A stretch of 50,546 bases of DNA from Rhodopirellula sp. (GTDB lineage Bacteria; Planctomycetota; Planctomycetia; Pirellulales; Pirellulaceae). Below, piece by piece: positions 7,167-15,708 of the stretch. Within the stretch, counting starts at the first letter, position 1. Every line of letters starts with the position of its first letter. The translations under genes and the position numbers were made by a program. Location: positions 53,717 through 104,262 of the forward strand of contig PAAT01000171.1 in assembly GCA_002698965.1 (NCBI GenBank). Direction: 5' to 3'. The notes below the pieces were generated by a model. It did no database searches. It was not told the origin of the DNA and was given only the letters and a program-made list of their open reading frames with translations.

Positions 7167-8243
7167 ATGGTAGTGACAATTCAAGCAGACAACACGGGAC
7201 GACGGCAGGCATTAAAGTCGATGGGCGCGGCACTAGGCTTGCCCGCCGCTGGTTTCACGTTGGCGAAGATGGCCCCAAATGTCAACGCTGCAAAACTTCG
7301 TCCCGAGTGGAAGACCAGCATCAAGAAAGGGTTGGATTGGGTGGTAAGAAGCCAGTCTTCTCTGGGACACTGGACCGCCGGTACTTATCCGACCGCAATG
7401 ACAGCACTTGCCGGAACGGCCTTAATCTGTTCTGGATCGACGACAACACAGGGGCCCTACGCCCGAGCGATTCGTAAATGTGTCGACTACATTACAACAA
7501 AGTGTCGTAGCAATGGTTTGATTGGCGATCCACTCTCAGATAATCGCTATACTTACGGCCATGGATTTTCGATGCTATTTCTCTCACAGGTTCTCGGTGA
7601 AGAAGAGGATTTGGAGCGACGAGAAGAGCTTATTGAAATTCTCAAAAAGGCGGCTGAATTTAGCGCTAATGCTCAAACACCTTCGGGTGGCTGGGGCTAT
7701 GTAAGTGCTAAAGACGGCAATAACTTTGACGAGGGGTCAACAACCATTACCCAGGTCCAAGGTTTGCGGGGGTGCCGTAATGCGGGTATTCCCGTGTCAA
7801 AGCAGGTGATTGATAAAGCGAAGGATTATATTTATGGCTGTAAGAATCCTGACGGAGGGATTTCCTATAGCTCACGAAATCGTGGTTCATCGCGTCCGGC
7901 AATTACGGCTGCCTCATTGGCATGCCTCTACAACGCCGGAGACTACGATAGTAAACATGTTCCTGAAATGCTGGCCTATTCGAAGAAGAACCTGCACAAT
8001 ATTTCAGGTGGTGCTCGCTCGTTTGGTCACTGGCACTACACATACCTTTATTATGCTCAGGTCGTTTATCGACAGGGCTTGAAAGAGTGGGCTCCTTTCC
8101 GGGATCAGTTGTATGCCCGGATTGCCAACGAGCAATCAGATAATGGAAGTTGGACTGGGAACATTGGCCCGATCTACGTGACGGCCTGTAATCTGATTGT
8201 GATGCAGCTTGATCATGCGTTTCTACCTATTTATCAGCGTTAA
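7167..8243 (+). CDS. Tat-exported squalene-cyclase/prenyltransferase-like alpha-barrel protein
   Basis: About 358 residues with the (alpha/alpha) toroid repeats of squalene cyclases and prenyltransferase beta subunits: segments ending in QSSLGHWTAG, QTPSGGWGYVS, NPDGGISYSS and QSDNGSWTG follow the QxxxGxW pattern. The catalytic DxDD motif of true squalene-hopene cyclases is not visible, and the chain is about half their length, so enzymatic activity is doubtful. The N-terminus has GRRQALKSMG followed by an Ala-rich hydrophobic stretch, a Tat-type signal. ATG 7167 is the first start, but GTG 7173 is better placed behind GGGAG (7161-7165, spacing 7). Proteins of this kind are numerous in planctomycetes and mostly uncharacterised. 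Confidence 0.8.
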   Translation: MVVTIQADNTGRRQALKSMGAALGLPAAGFTLAKMAPNVNAAKLRPEWKTSIKKGLDWVVRSQSSLGHWTAGTYPTAMTALAGTALICSGSTTTQGPYARAIRKCVDYITTKCRSNGLIGDPLSDNRYTYGHGFSMLFLSQVLGEEEDLERREELIEILKKAAEFSANAQTPSGGWGYVSAKDGNNFDEGSTTITQVQGLRGCRNAGIPVSKQVIDKAKDYIYGCKNPDGGISYSSRNRGSSRPAITAASLACLYNAGDYDSKHVPEMLAYSKKNLHNISGGARSFGHWHYTYLYYAQVVYRQGLKEWAPFRDQLYARIANEQSDNGSWTGNIGPIYVTACNLIVMQLDHAFLPIYQR

Positions 8244-8262
8244 AGAACTGACGCCTAGGTTC

Positions 8263-10290
8263 TTACTCACTCATTAAGATTGACGTGTTATCGCGATTCT
8301 TTATCAACCTGATTAACGCGGCTGAATTGAGTTGAGAGATCTCATCGGGGGTGAAGAGTAATTGTGGGTTGCTAAGTGGCAAATCCCCCATTTTGTTACT
8401 CCAGCTATTCATTAGAGCCTGTTGAATAGCAAGCCTTTCAGGCGCAGGTGAAACAAATTCATATTCGGCTTCATCTTCTTGAATCAGCTGATATTCCGGC
8501 AGTCGCATCAGCGACTGCCAGGTTACGTATCTGGTTGCTGCATAATCATCGTTTAGCAATTGAATCATGAAAGGCAAACGCCAATTGGTGGCGGACGTTT
8601 CATACGTAGGTTCCCAACTCATATGCCAGGCGGCCAAAGTTCTTTGCACCGCATTGCCCTGCAGCAACCAGACAAGACTAGAGGCAACGTTTTGGTTCTG
8701 TTCGTCCAGTTCCACTTCAGGATGCCCGTACCAATCGCTTAGATTATCCGCTGTCCACTGCATGGTCTTATCTAGATGACACAGATTACAGGCATTGGGC
8801 TTCTCATTTTTTCTATTGGAACGGATCCTGGGAGATTCGATTCTGTGGCTTCGGATACCTCTCATCAAAGCATAGGACGTATGAGGCATATGACAATTGA
8901 GGCAACGACTACCTTCGGAATCGAGTTGGTGGTGTGTGTGGCTGGCTAAGTCCGCCGTGTATTGAGGCTCTTTGTGGCATTGTATACAGGCTTGATCGGT
9001 ATTCATGTTAAGACCTAGTTGCTTACTGGGTTCTTCCATCGAATGAAGACTGTGACAACTGAGGCAAGTCATTTCACCATGCGTATAACATTTACTTTGA
9101 ACCAGACTTGGGTATTCACGACCGCCGATTCGCATCGTACCGTCATTCCAGAACATGTTGTAGTAGAGCATGCTGGGATCCGTGTCTTTGTGGTGAATCA
9201 TTTTGCGATTTACCAGCAAATCATTTCCCGGCTGGTAATCTAGACCATCTGCTAAAAAAGATTCTGGATGGTTTGATTCAAAGAGGCTGTGACACTGGCC
9301 ACAAACCTGAGCTTGTTTTTCCTTACCAAGGCGTTCCGGATTAATAATTGTATTGTCCGGTGTGCCGGACAGTTCCACGTCGATATTGGCGTCGAGTAGC
9401 GTCCGATGTTTTTCGACATGTGGTTTTCCAGGACCGTGACAGGCTTCGCATGAGATTCCAAAGTCGGCAATATTCGAGTGAAATTCAATGGCAAAGCGAT
9501 CATCTTTAGGTTCATGGTGAGGTTGCCCGGCAACCGCATGACAGGCGATGCATGATTGATTCCAGACGGTGGGCGGACGACCGAATTGTGGATCGGCAAT
9601 AAAGGAATCTTCGTAGGGAATCCACTTTTCCTGATCGATCATATAGACCCAAGGGAACAGCCACAGAGAGTTGTTATCAAGTTCGTTCTGATTAGGTTGT
9701 TCGTCGGAGTGTTTCCAGGACATCCAGAACATATGCATCTTGTGGGAACCTGTGACCATCACAATTCGTTTGTCTGCCATCTGTGGATTTGGATGATTGC
9801 GAATTTCTGTAGGCAACTGCCTGACTTCCCATTCCGGGTCATGGGCACGTACCCAGTATTCGTCACCTTTGCGATAGATCTTGTAAGTCGTATTTCCTAG
9901 TTTCATCTCCTGCCCATCAAAGTCAGCTTTGATGGTTTCCGGCGAAGCGATTTGAGTCATGGTGCGATGATAGGATGAATGCCATGAACCGTGCTCTGCC
10001 TCATGACATTTCGCACAGACCTGGGACCCGACATAGTCTTTATGGTCGGTCAGCTTGGGGGTCGCCGCTTGCAGTTGATCATCCGTTGTCGCCTGACGTA
10101 TATTCGGTGTAACTTCAGGGGGGGAATATTCGGTGATCGGCTCTACATTGGAGAGGAAATAGGCAGCAGCCAATCCTCCCAATATAACGATACCAAGAAG
10201 GGTTATTTGACGTGTTTTCCCACGTTGCCGCACAATGATCGGAGAACATGCCAAAGGCATGACGAACATCGCGATCAAATAGAGGAGCAT
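8263..10290 (-). CDS. Membrane-anchored octahaem cytochrome c
   Basis: About 675 residues with eight CxxCH haem-attachment motifs. Counted from GTG 10299, their first cysteines are residues 95, 250, 284, 333, 412, 438, 466 and 504. Two hydrophobic segments lie within the first 50 residues (about 4-20 and 32-50), so the haem domain faces the periplasm. The motifs and spacing resemble the cytochrome c554-like multihaem families used in electron transfer. The last 170 residues carry no haem and look helical (ATRYVTWQSLMRLPEYQ), possibly HEAT-like. ATG 10290 and GTG 10299 are both possible starts; neither has a strong ribosome site. It lies 73 bases downstream of the vWA gene on the same strand. 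Electron donor and acceptor are unknown. Confidence 0.88.
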   Translation of the reverse strand: MLLYLIAMFVMPLACSPIIVRQRGKTRQITLLGIVILGGLAAAYFLSNVEPITEYSPPEVTPNIRQATTDDQLQAATPKLTDHKDYVGSQVCAKCHEAEHGSWHSSYHRTMTQIASPETIKADFDGQEMKLGNTTYKIYRKGDEYWVRAHDPEWEVRQLPTEIRNHPNPQMADKRIVMVTGSHKMHMFWMSWKHSDEQPNQNELDNNSLWLFPWVYMIDQEKWIPYEDSFIADPQFGRPPTVWNQSCIACHAVAGQPHHEPKDDRFAIEFHSNIADFGISCEACHGPGKPHVEKHRTLLDANIDVELSGTPDNTIINPERLGKEKQAQVCGQCHSLFESNHPESFLADGLDYQPGNDLLVNRKMIHHKDTDPSMLYYNMFWNDGTMRIGGREYPSLVQSKCYTHGEMTCLSCHSLHSMEEPSKQLGLNMNTDQACIQCHKEPQYTADLASHTHHQLDSEGSRCLNCHMPHTSYALMRGIRSHRIESPRIRSNRKNEKPNACNLCHLDKTMQWTADNLSDWYGHPEVELDEQNQNVASSLVWLLQGNAVQRTLAAWHMSWEPTYETSATNWRLPFMIQLLNDDYAATRYVTWQSLMRLPEYQLIQEDEAEYEFVSPAPERLAIQQALMNSWSNKMGDLPLSNPQLLFTPDEISQLNSAALIRLIKNRDNTSILMSE

Positions 10291-10363
10291 TGGGTGCACT
10301 GTTAACTCAGTTGGAAAAGTAGCTAGTAGGCCAGTTTTATCAATTCGAACGAATTGGATCTAT

Positions 10364-12334
10364 TTACAATTTCGGTATCGGGATTCGGGGAGCATTAGGC
10401 GTAGGTCGGGGAGGAGCCCGATAAACGGGCATTACCTCCAATCCGAAGCCTCTTTTCAATTCTTCAGCGGCTCGCTCAGCCCATGGAGTTCCCGGATGTA
10501 GTTCGATCACTTTTTCAAACAACTCGGAAGCTCGGTGGATATATGGGCGACTTATTTCTTCCGCCGAAAGTTCGAGACGATTTCTTAAGTCCCAACGTAC
10601 CAGTCTTCGGTTAGGGGGCATCATTTGCGGTACTTGTTTTGGATTTCGAATGAATGTTTCAAGTGCCGCCCCGTATTCGTATACCCGAGCCTGATATGCG
10701 ATGAGTTGAGCGTAGATGAGGTCGTAGTTGGCTTGCCAGCGGGCATTCAGCTCGTCTTTGCGGAATGGATAAGCTTCTTCCAGCACCGCCTGGGTGTTGG
10801 CCAGATAGTTAATATAAACTTTGGCCTTCTCCTGCTCCTGACGGGCACGCACCAGAAACCTATCGGGTTCCCGTGGAAACGTCAGATCCAGTTCAATGAT
10901 TTTTGCGGTTTCTTCATTGAGTGGGTTCAGGTTAACGATAACCTGCCAGATAAAGGAGCGCAGTGGGTAGTCGTTACGCATCGCTAATTGCTTTTGACGG
11001 CTGTCCAAGTCGGGCAGGTATGGTTTCATGGCCTGTAGTTCATACCGCCGTTTGTCAGCCTCGCCACCGACAAGTTCCTTCTCAATTGTGGGAAGCATAA
11101 AAAAGATACCTCCGGACTCACGGGCAATTCGACATTGTTCATAAGGGCCGAAGCCACTTGAAAATGCATCGCGACGTCTTCGAAAACCATTGGTTTGTAA
11201 TTGTTCGACAAAGGCAGTTTCAGGTCCTCGATCCACTTGCAGCCAATGGTTGACCCCGGTTTGCGGATGCCGCCAATTCATGTAAGCATGTGGGTAACCG
11301 AAAACCGCTTCGCGTCCAAGGAAGTAGGTTCGGCAATTCATTTCTTTGGCAGTCGCCACAGCCATTTCTAACGTCGGTAAATTATTTTCGGGCTCACCAC
11401 TTTCGTCCGTAACAACAATCAATGCCATCTGACGTGTTCCTCTTCCGCGATATGACTCATGATCTTTAATGGCTCTAGTGATGGCCGGACACATGATTTC
11501 ATAGCCAGACGGGTCGATGGGGACTTCATTGATCGCCCGGCGTATTAATTCAAGATCTGAAGTAGGTTTCTTGGTATGTTTGAAATAGTTTGCACCATAG
11601 CTGGTGATGGCTGTTAACAAATGATCACCGGCTGCAGTATCAGCAAGTCCCAGCTCAGAATACACTTTATTGATACGTTCACGGATCTCTTTTTGATCAT
11701 TACGCATGCTCTCGGATTGATCGAACAGCCAGACGACCAGGACATCACCTTCCTCGAGCATGAAAATGATTTCCTGAGTGATGCGGTCGATTGCCTGCTC
11801 TAGGTTGTCCACAATTTCCCGGGGGTCTCCATACGAGCCAATCGGAATGTTTGTCATCAGACTTTCCTGTAGACTGGCCGGTACCGTGAGATTGGCCATT
11901 TCCACTCCGGTCTCTTCTGCAGAATCTTTGATCACATCAGTATTAAATGTAGGCTCCGAGAACTGCCCGACTCCCTCCGCATTCGGAAGTCCGGCGATGG
12001 TAGATGATGATTGCGAGTTGGTAAGTTCAGTCGCCGGGTCTATGTTTTCTTCAAGTTCGATCGTTACCAATGCTTCGGGACGTACAAGATCCTCCGGCAT
12101 AGGTTCAACCACAACCAGATTGAAAGATTCCAGAATCTCTGGAGTGAGCGTGAAAAATCCAAGAATGATCAGAATGCCCGCATGGACAAAAGTTGAAATC
12201 CCAAGCGCTCCGGCCCCCACAATCAAATCCGTTAAACTACGGCGTGCCCCTTCTTCGTTTATGTCGTTATTCCTCAATATGTCCCCATCATCTCGTAGAT
12301 GATCAGGCACGAGGTTTTCCTGGAGGTTGGACAT
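10364..12334 (-). CDS. Membrane protein with von Willebrand factor A domain
   Basis: 656 residues from ATG 12334; the frame also reads back to TTG 12370, but that start abuts a hairpin. Residues about 40-70 form one membrane segment (STFVHAGILIILGFF), then an acidic region, and a vWA domain of about 200 residues that begins VLVVWLFDQSESM. The metal-site DxSxS motif is D205-Q-S-E-S, and LIVVTDESGEPENN supplies the second acidic motif. The C-terminal 200 residues are helical and end in a TPR-like element (ASELFEKVIELHPGTPWAERAAEEL) and a Pro-rich tail. vWA domains bind partner proteins through a divalent ion. The octahaem cytochrome gene follows 73 bases downstream, so the two are probably co-expressed. 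Confidence 0.82.
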   Translation of the reverse strand: MSNLQENLVPDHLRDDGDILRNNDINEEGARRSLTDLIVGAGALGISTFVHAGILIILGFFTLTPEILESFNLVVVEPMPEDLVRPEALVTIELEENIDPATELTNSQSSSTIAGLPNAEGVGQFSEPTFNTDVIKDSAEETGVEMANLTVPASLQESLMTNIPIGSYGDPREIVDNLEQAIDRITQEIIFMLEEGDVLVVWLFDQSESMRNDQKEIRERINKVYSELGLADTAAGDHLLTAITSYGANYFKHTKKPTSDLELIRRAINEVPIDPSGYEIMCPAITRAIKDHESYRGRGTRQMALIVVTDESGEPENNLPTLEMAVATAKEMNCRTYFLGREAVFGYPHAYMNWRHPQTGVNHWLQVDRGPETAFVEQLQTNGFRRRRDAFSSGFGPYEQCRIARESGGIFFMLPTIEKELVGGEADKRRYELQAMKPYLPDLDSRQKQLAMRNDYPLRSFIWQVIVNLNPLNEETAKIIELDLTFPREPDRFLVRARQEQEKAKVYINYLANTQAVLEEAYPFRKDELNARWQANYDLIYAQLIAYQARVYEYGAALETFIRNPKQVPQMMPPNRRLVRWDLRNRLELSAEEISRPYIHRASELFEKVIELHPGTPWAERAAEELKRGFGLEVMPVYRAPPRPTPNAPRIPIPKL

Positions 12335-12370
12335 GATAAGGATAGGAGAAAAGGGTATAGCGTGATTCAA

Positions 12371-12391
12371 TGAGCTGTGATAGCCAGCTCA
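12371..12391 (-). repeat. 7-7-7 dyad near the transcription start of the vWA operon
   Basis: TGAGCTG (12371-12377), 7-base centre, CAGCTCA (12385-12391). It sits just inside the proposed transcript (see the -10 element at 12403-12408), a place where either a repressor dyad or a 5' hairpin would act. It also lies immediately before TTG 12370, which is one reason to prefer ATG 12334 as the vWA start. Confidence 0.35.
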
Positions 12392-12402
12392 ACACCTACC
12401 AA

Positions 12403-12408
12403 ATTATA
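12403..12408 (-). promoter_or_regulatory. Candidate -10 element (TATAAT) for the vWA-cytochrome operon
   Basis: A perfect TATAAT on the minus strand in the divergent intergenic region before the vWA gene. No convincing -35 hexamer is found at 16-18 bases, so activity may depend on an activator or another sigma factor. Confidence 0.3.
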
Positions 12409-12555
12409 GGTTAAACGTTCCAATGCGTCTTGAGGAATCATTCGGACATTGCACATCAACTTAAGGACTCGACTGTACTTTGTCCCAGTGATTACTATGA
12501 TGGTTGTTAGAGACGTTGAGCCGTCATCGACATCCATTCACCCAAATCGCTACCC

Positions 12556-13047
12556 ATGAGTCAAATTGCAGTTTATACCGGTTCCTTTGACCCCATCACA
12601 CTGGGGCACCTCAATGTAATCGAACGATCTAGTAAGATGTTCGACACGTTGGTTGTAGGTATTGGTATCAATGTTGAGAAGAAATCACTTTTCTCCCCGG
12701 AAGAGAGAAAAGAACTAGTGTCACGTGTCACTTCGCGTTGGGAAAATGTGGTGGTCGAGACATTTGACGGTTTGGCGGTCGATTTTGTTCATCGGCAAAG
12801 TTCTCGAGTCATGGTTCGAGGCGTTCGTCCCTTAACCGACATTGCTGGTGAATTTACCATGATGATGGCAAACCGCCAGTTAGCGCCGGAGATCGAGACG
12901 GTCTTTTTAATGGCTGACGAGGAATTCGCTCACGTCTCAAGTTCGCTAATCAAGCAGATTGCTCAGTTTTCCGACGATGATATGCTTGCCCGCTTTGTGC
13001 CTCAGGAGATCATTGCAGACTTGCGAGTCAAGATGTCGTGTTCATGA
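12556..13047 (+). CDS. coaD: Phosphopantetheine adenylyltransferase
   Basis: Transfers AMP from ATP to 4'-phosphopantetheine, the fourth step of coenzyme A synthesis. 163 residues, normal length. The nucleotidyltransferase motif TGSFDPITLGHLN is at residues 8-20, with H18 as the catalytic T/HxGH histidine. RGVRPLTDIAGEF matches the family's RGLRxxxDFExE-like region, although the last part differs (DIAGEF), and VSSSLIKQIA is the closing motif. It is a single gene, divergent from the vWA operon and converging on the unknown gene that ends at 13067, with 19 bases between. Confidence 0.95.
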   Translation: MSQIAVYTGSFDPITLGHLNVIERSSKMFDTLVVGIGINVEKKSLFSPEERKELVSRVTSRWENVVVETFDGLAVDFVHRQSSRVMVRGVRPLTDIAGEFTMMMANRQLAPEIETVFLMADEEFAHVSSSLIKQIAQFSDDDMLARFVPQEIIADLRVKMSCS

Positions 13048-13066
13048 CCTCCGGCTCTATCAGACT

Positions 13067-13819
13067 CTAGGCGGCTGGCAGACGAGTCGGCTGACGCATC
13101 TGCAGGTGCCGCAAAAGTGCTGCTGATGAACGAACGGGAGTGACATCGATTCTCCCTCGTTCACGAATTCTATGAAGAGCCTGTAAAAGTTTGGCGAATT
13201 TTGTTATCGGAGTCTTGTTTTCGAGCATCGATTGAATGTCGATTTGAACGTGCTGGAAGAGATGTTTGCTTTTGAATCTGATCACGGACTTAAGTATCAG
13301 TTCACGCACGGGATTAGATAATTGTTGTGCCCATTGAAGCGGAGCAGGTACTTCCCAGATTCCGAATCTTAAAGAGCTTGGTTCCAGTGATTTAACCGAC
13401 CGCCAGTTTCTTCGGGTTCCGCAGAAGTAGTTTACTAGTGAGATTTTGTTGCGTACCAGAATATTGAGATTGCTTTCAGCAATCCGTTGATTGGTGCTTA
13501 GTGTTGTTATTCGCACTCCTATCTTTCGACTTCGTTCCATCAGATCGGCTAATTGAGAGTTAAGTGCTTTTCGCTGAGTCGTGTTGTTGGTTGTGTCCAC
13601 AAACATCGAGAATTCCTGAGCGGAATCTGTTTGCTGTAAAAGTTCGTAGGTGTCCTGCAGGCAATGATCGTGGACGATCCAGGTGGCGGCGAACCCGTTT
13701 TTTACAAGCTCTCGTAATAAGTGATCTCTGATGGTGTCTCGTGCCTGCACGCAGTCTTTTGCAACCGCCTGACGGGTTGGAAGGTTGATCGAAAGAAGAA
13801 TTTGTGGGATGAGTGACAC
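13067..13819 (-). CDS. Unknown protein, polysaccharide-deacetylase-like appearance
   Basis: 250 residues from GTG 13819. I do not recognise it with certainty. The N-terminal ILLSINLPTRQAVAKD, the segment FAATWIVHDH and the strand EFSMFVDTTNN recall the opening strands of NodB-type polysaccharide deacetylases. However, the metal ligands (the first Asp pair and HxxxH) are not clearly present, so activity would be in doubt. No signal peptide. The C-terminal 100 residues are basic and helical. Other readings, such as a polysaccharide-pathway accessory protein, are possible. It is flanked by convergent coaD and by 255 bases without a gene upstream. Confidence 0.55.
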   Translation of the reverse strand: MSLIPQILLSINLPTRQAVAKDCVQARDTIRDHLLRELVKNGFAATWIVHDHCLQDTYELLQQTDSAQEFSMFVDTTNNTTQRKALNSQLADLMERSRKIGVRITTLSTNQRIAESNLNILVRNKISLVNYFCGTRRNWRSVKSLEPSSLRFGIWEVPAPLQWAQQLSNPVRELILKSVIRFKSKHLFQHVQIDIQSMLENKTPITKFAKLLQALHRIRERGRIDVTPVRSSAALLRHLQMRQPTRLPAA

Positions 13820-14074
13820 GCCAGTAGTTCAGCTAATCAAGGGACGGGATACGTAATAACTGTTGAGCTTGGGATAGGAGGGTGGTCGCGTGTTGCAGAA
13901 AGCTCGATGCAAGACTTATCGACGTCTCTCTGGGCGTCTGTCTAAGAGTTCGAAAGGGGAACGACGCGTTACAACATTCAGGCATTTGGTTGTAACGATT
14001 ATGACGACTGGGAGAGCTTAGATAGCAGGTAACGGAGGCTTCTTAGATAAACGCTCGTGAGCTCTTTGCGTTGC
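13820..14074. other. Non-coding gap
   Basis: 255 bases between two minus-strand genes. I find no credible reading frame, tRNA, terminator with a U-tract, or clear promoter hexamer pair here. Confidence 0.5.
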
Positions 14075-15241
14075 CTATTTGATGGAATTTCGAATTAAGT
14101 TAAGCAAGCGTTCGAGATCCTCTTGATTGTTATATGCGTGAGGGCTAATACGTAAACGGCCATCTCGATGACTGAGGACAACACCGATGTTCATACATTC
14201 TGAACGCAGTTGAGCTAAGTCCACGTTTGGGATGGTGAACGAAGTGATGCCACTGAGATGTTCGACGTCCGAGGAGCCATGGATTTCGGCACCAAGTTCT
14301 TTTAGCTGAGATCTTGCGGATTGTGTATAGGCAAGGATCTGATCAGCCACCGGGGAGACGGTGGTACTAACGCCAAGGTTTTGCAGAAGTTCAAGACTAG
14401 CTCCATAGCCTAGCGTACCCACCATGTTTTGTGTGCCACCTTCATAACGTGAAGCCTGCCGTCGCGGCTTCCAGTCGATATTGCTGAAATCAAAGGCATT
14501 GGCCACAGAGTGCCAGCCGACCATTAACGGTCTCAATAAGTCAAGGTGTTGTTGGCGGATATAAAACAGGCCAGCCCCTTCGGGGCCCAGCATCCACTTG
14601 TGCCCATCAGCTGCTAAAAAATCGATTTCCAACTCAGCAACGTCAAGGGGGAATATTCCCAGTCCCTGGATTGCATCCAGCATGACATAGATACCTCGAC
14701 GATGAGCTTCCTGAACAATTTCGTGGAGTTGCTCATTGGTAAATCGGTAGCCGCTGGAAAAAGAGACCCAACTAAGCGAGATGAGTCGAGTTTGCTCGTC
14801 ACAGGCTTCGAACAGACGATTGATCTCAGCGATACCTTGTTCCACCGGAACAACTCTTGTGTTTACGCCACGTGAGTGCAGGTTCATCCAGGGATATAGA
14901 TTGGAGGGAAATTCGTTCGCGAAAGTGACAATATTCTCCCCTTCCTTCCAGGGGAAACCCTCAGCAACGAAATTGATACCGGTAGAGGTGTTAGGGGTGA
15001 GGGCGATTTCCTCCGCACTCGCTCCAATCAGTTTAGCGGCATTGCGGCGGATTATTTCGACTCGCTTCGCCCATTTGGGCCAGTAGAGGTCTCCCTGATT
15101 TGTCGCTTCCTCCAGCCAAGATGTGATCGCCTGAGCTGCCACACTTGGTAACGGTGCGACAGCTGCGTGGTCAAAGTAGGCCAGCGTTTTTGCTACCGGC
15201 ATTTGCTCTCGCAATTGCTGCTTTATCACTGATTCAGTCAT
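14075..15241 (-). CDS. PLP-dependent class V aminotransferase (not a typical cysteine desulfurase)
   Basis: 388 residues, fold type I. FDHAAVAPLP (23-32) is the N-terminal substrate loop. D189 with Q192 (LDAIQG) contacts the PLP ring, and K215 in DGHKW is the Schiff-base lysine. RYEGGTQN is the usual C-terminal phosphate-side motif. The loop that carries the catalytic cysteine in IscS/SufS reads SHRDGRLRISPHAYNN here and has no cysteine, so the protein more likely belongs to the isopenicillin-N-epimerase/EgtE-like branch. The reaction could be C-S lysis, epimerisation or another chemistry; the sequence does not decide. It starts at a clear ATG and stands alone. Confidence 0.85.
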   Translation of the reverse strand: MTESVIKQQLREQMPVAKTLAYFDHAAVAPLPSVAAQAITSWLEEATNQGDLYWPKWAKRVEIIRRNAAKLIGASAEEIALTPNTSTGINFVAEGFPWKEGENIVTFANEFPSNLYPWMNLHSRGVNTRVVPVEQGIAEINRLFEACDEQTRLISLSWVSFSSGYRFTNEQLHEIVQEAHRRGIYVMLDAIQGLGIFPLDVAELEIDFLAADGHKWMLGPEGAGLFYIRQQHLDLLRPLMVGWHSVANAFDFSNIDWKPRRQASRYEGGTQNMVGTLGYGASLELLQNLGVSTTVSPVADQILAYTQSARSQLKELGAEIHGSSDVEHLSGITSFTIPNVDLAQLRSECMNIGVVLSHRDGRLRISPHAYNNQEDLERLLNLIRNSIK

Positions 15242-15501
15242 GGCTTTAAACTTGTTTTTAAGAGCATCGACACAAAGATTGGTCTAATTAAATAATGAAA
15301 ATTTATTGGCTTTACTTATGGTAGTTTTGGTTAGACGAAAGAATACACGGAAATTATGAATGAAAACTAGTAAATCCCTGTCGCATTAAACAAATTTCGT
15401 GGATTATACTATCTGCTCGACAGTAAAGACCGGTGGACTTGTGCTGCCGAGACTGCGGCTGAACAGAACCTGATCGTTACCCCAAGCGAGGAAATAGAAA
15501 C

Positions 15502-15684
15502 GTGTCGAAAATCATGTGTATTTTTGGACTCTCGGTAGCAGTTTTGCTATTGTTAGTCTTTGCACTTGATCTAGCAATCAAGATTCCGTTTTCACGAGCA
15601 AGTATGCTGATGGATATTGGCGGAGTTGTCGGTGCCTTAGGTTTGGGCGTTATCAGCTTCACCACTCTACGTGAGCAAGCCTAA
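15502..15684 (+). CDS. Small inner-membrane protein, 60 residues
   Basis: A 60-residue protein beginning at GTG 15502, preceded by GAGGA (15488-15492) at 9 bases. Two hydrophobic helices cover about residues 5-27 (IFGLSVAVLLLLVFALDLAI) and 37-54 (MDIGGVVGALGLGVISF). Between them is a short polar loop with KIPFSRAS, and the end is TTLREQA. The layout (FGLS..LLLL.FALDL, then MDIG, then FREQ-like end) resembles a short membrane protein I associate with planctomycete genomes, but no function is known. A TATACT hexamer at 15415-15420 could be its -10 element. Convergent trpE ends 24 bases downstream. Confidence 0.65.
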   Translation: MSKIMCIFGLSVAVLLLLVFALDLAIKIPFSRASMLMDIGGVVGALGLGVISFTTLREQA

Positions 15685-15708
15685 CTGCGGCGATTAAGGT
15701 ATTGCCTC

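Noticed and set aside
8560..9900. Several long plus-strand reading frames opposite the octahaem cytochrome gene
   Set aside because: They are frame shadows of a gene with eight intact haem motifs, have no ribosome sites and no recognisable family.
8263..10290. Hydroxylamine oxidoreductase
   Set aside because: Eight haems are present, but the overall sequence and the haem-free helical C-terminus do not look like the HAO family.
13820..14074. Hidden small gene or RNA in the gap
   Set aside because: No frame with a start, ribosome site and sensible composition was seen.
14075..15241. Cysteine desulfurase (iscS/sufS)
   Set aside because: The loop that should hold the catalytic cysteine has none (SHRDGRLRISP), so only the class V aminotransferase assignment is kept.
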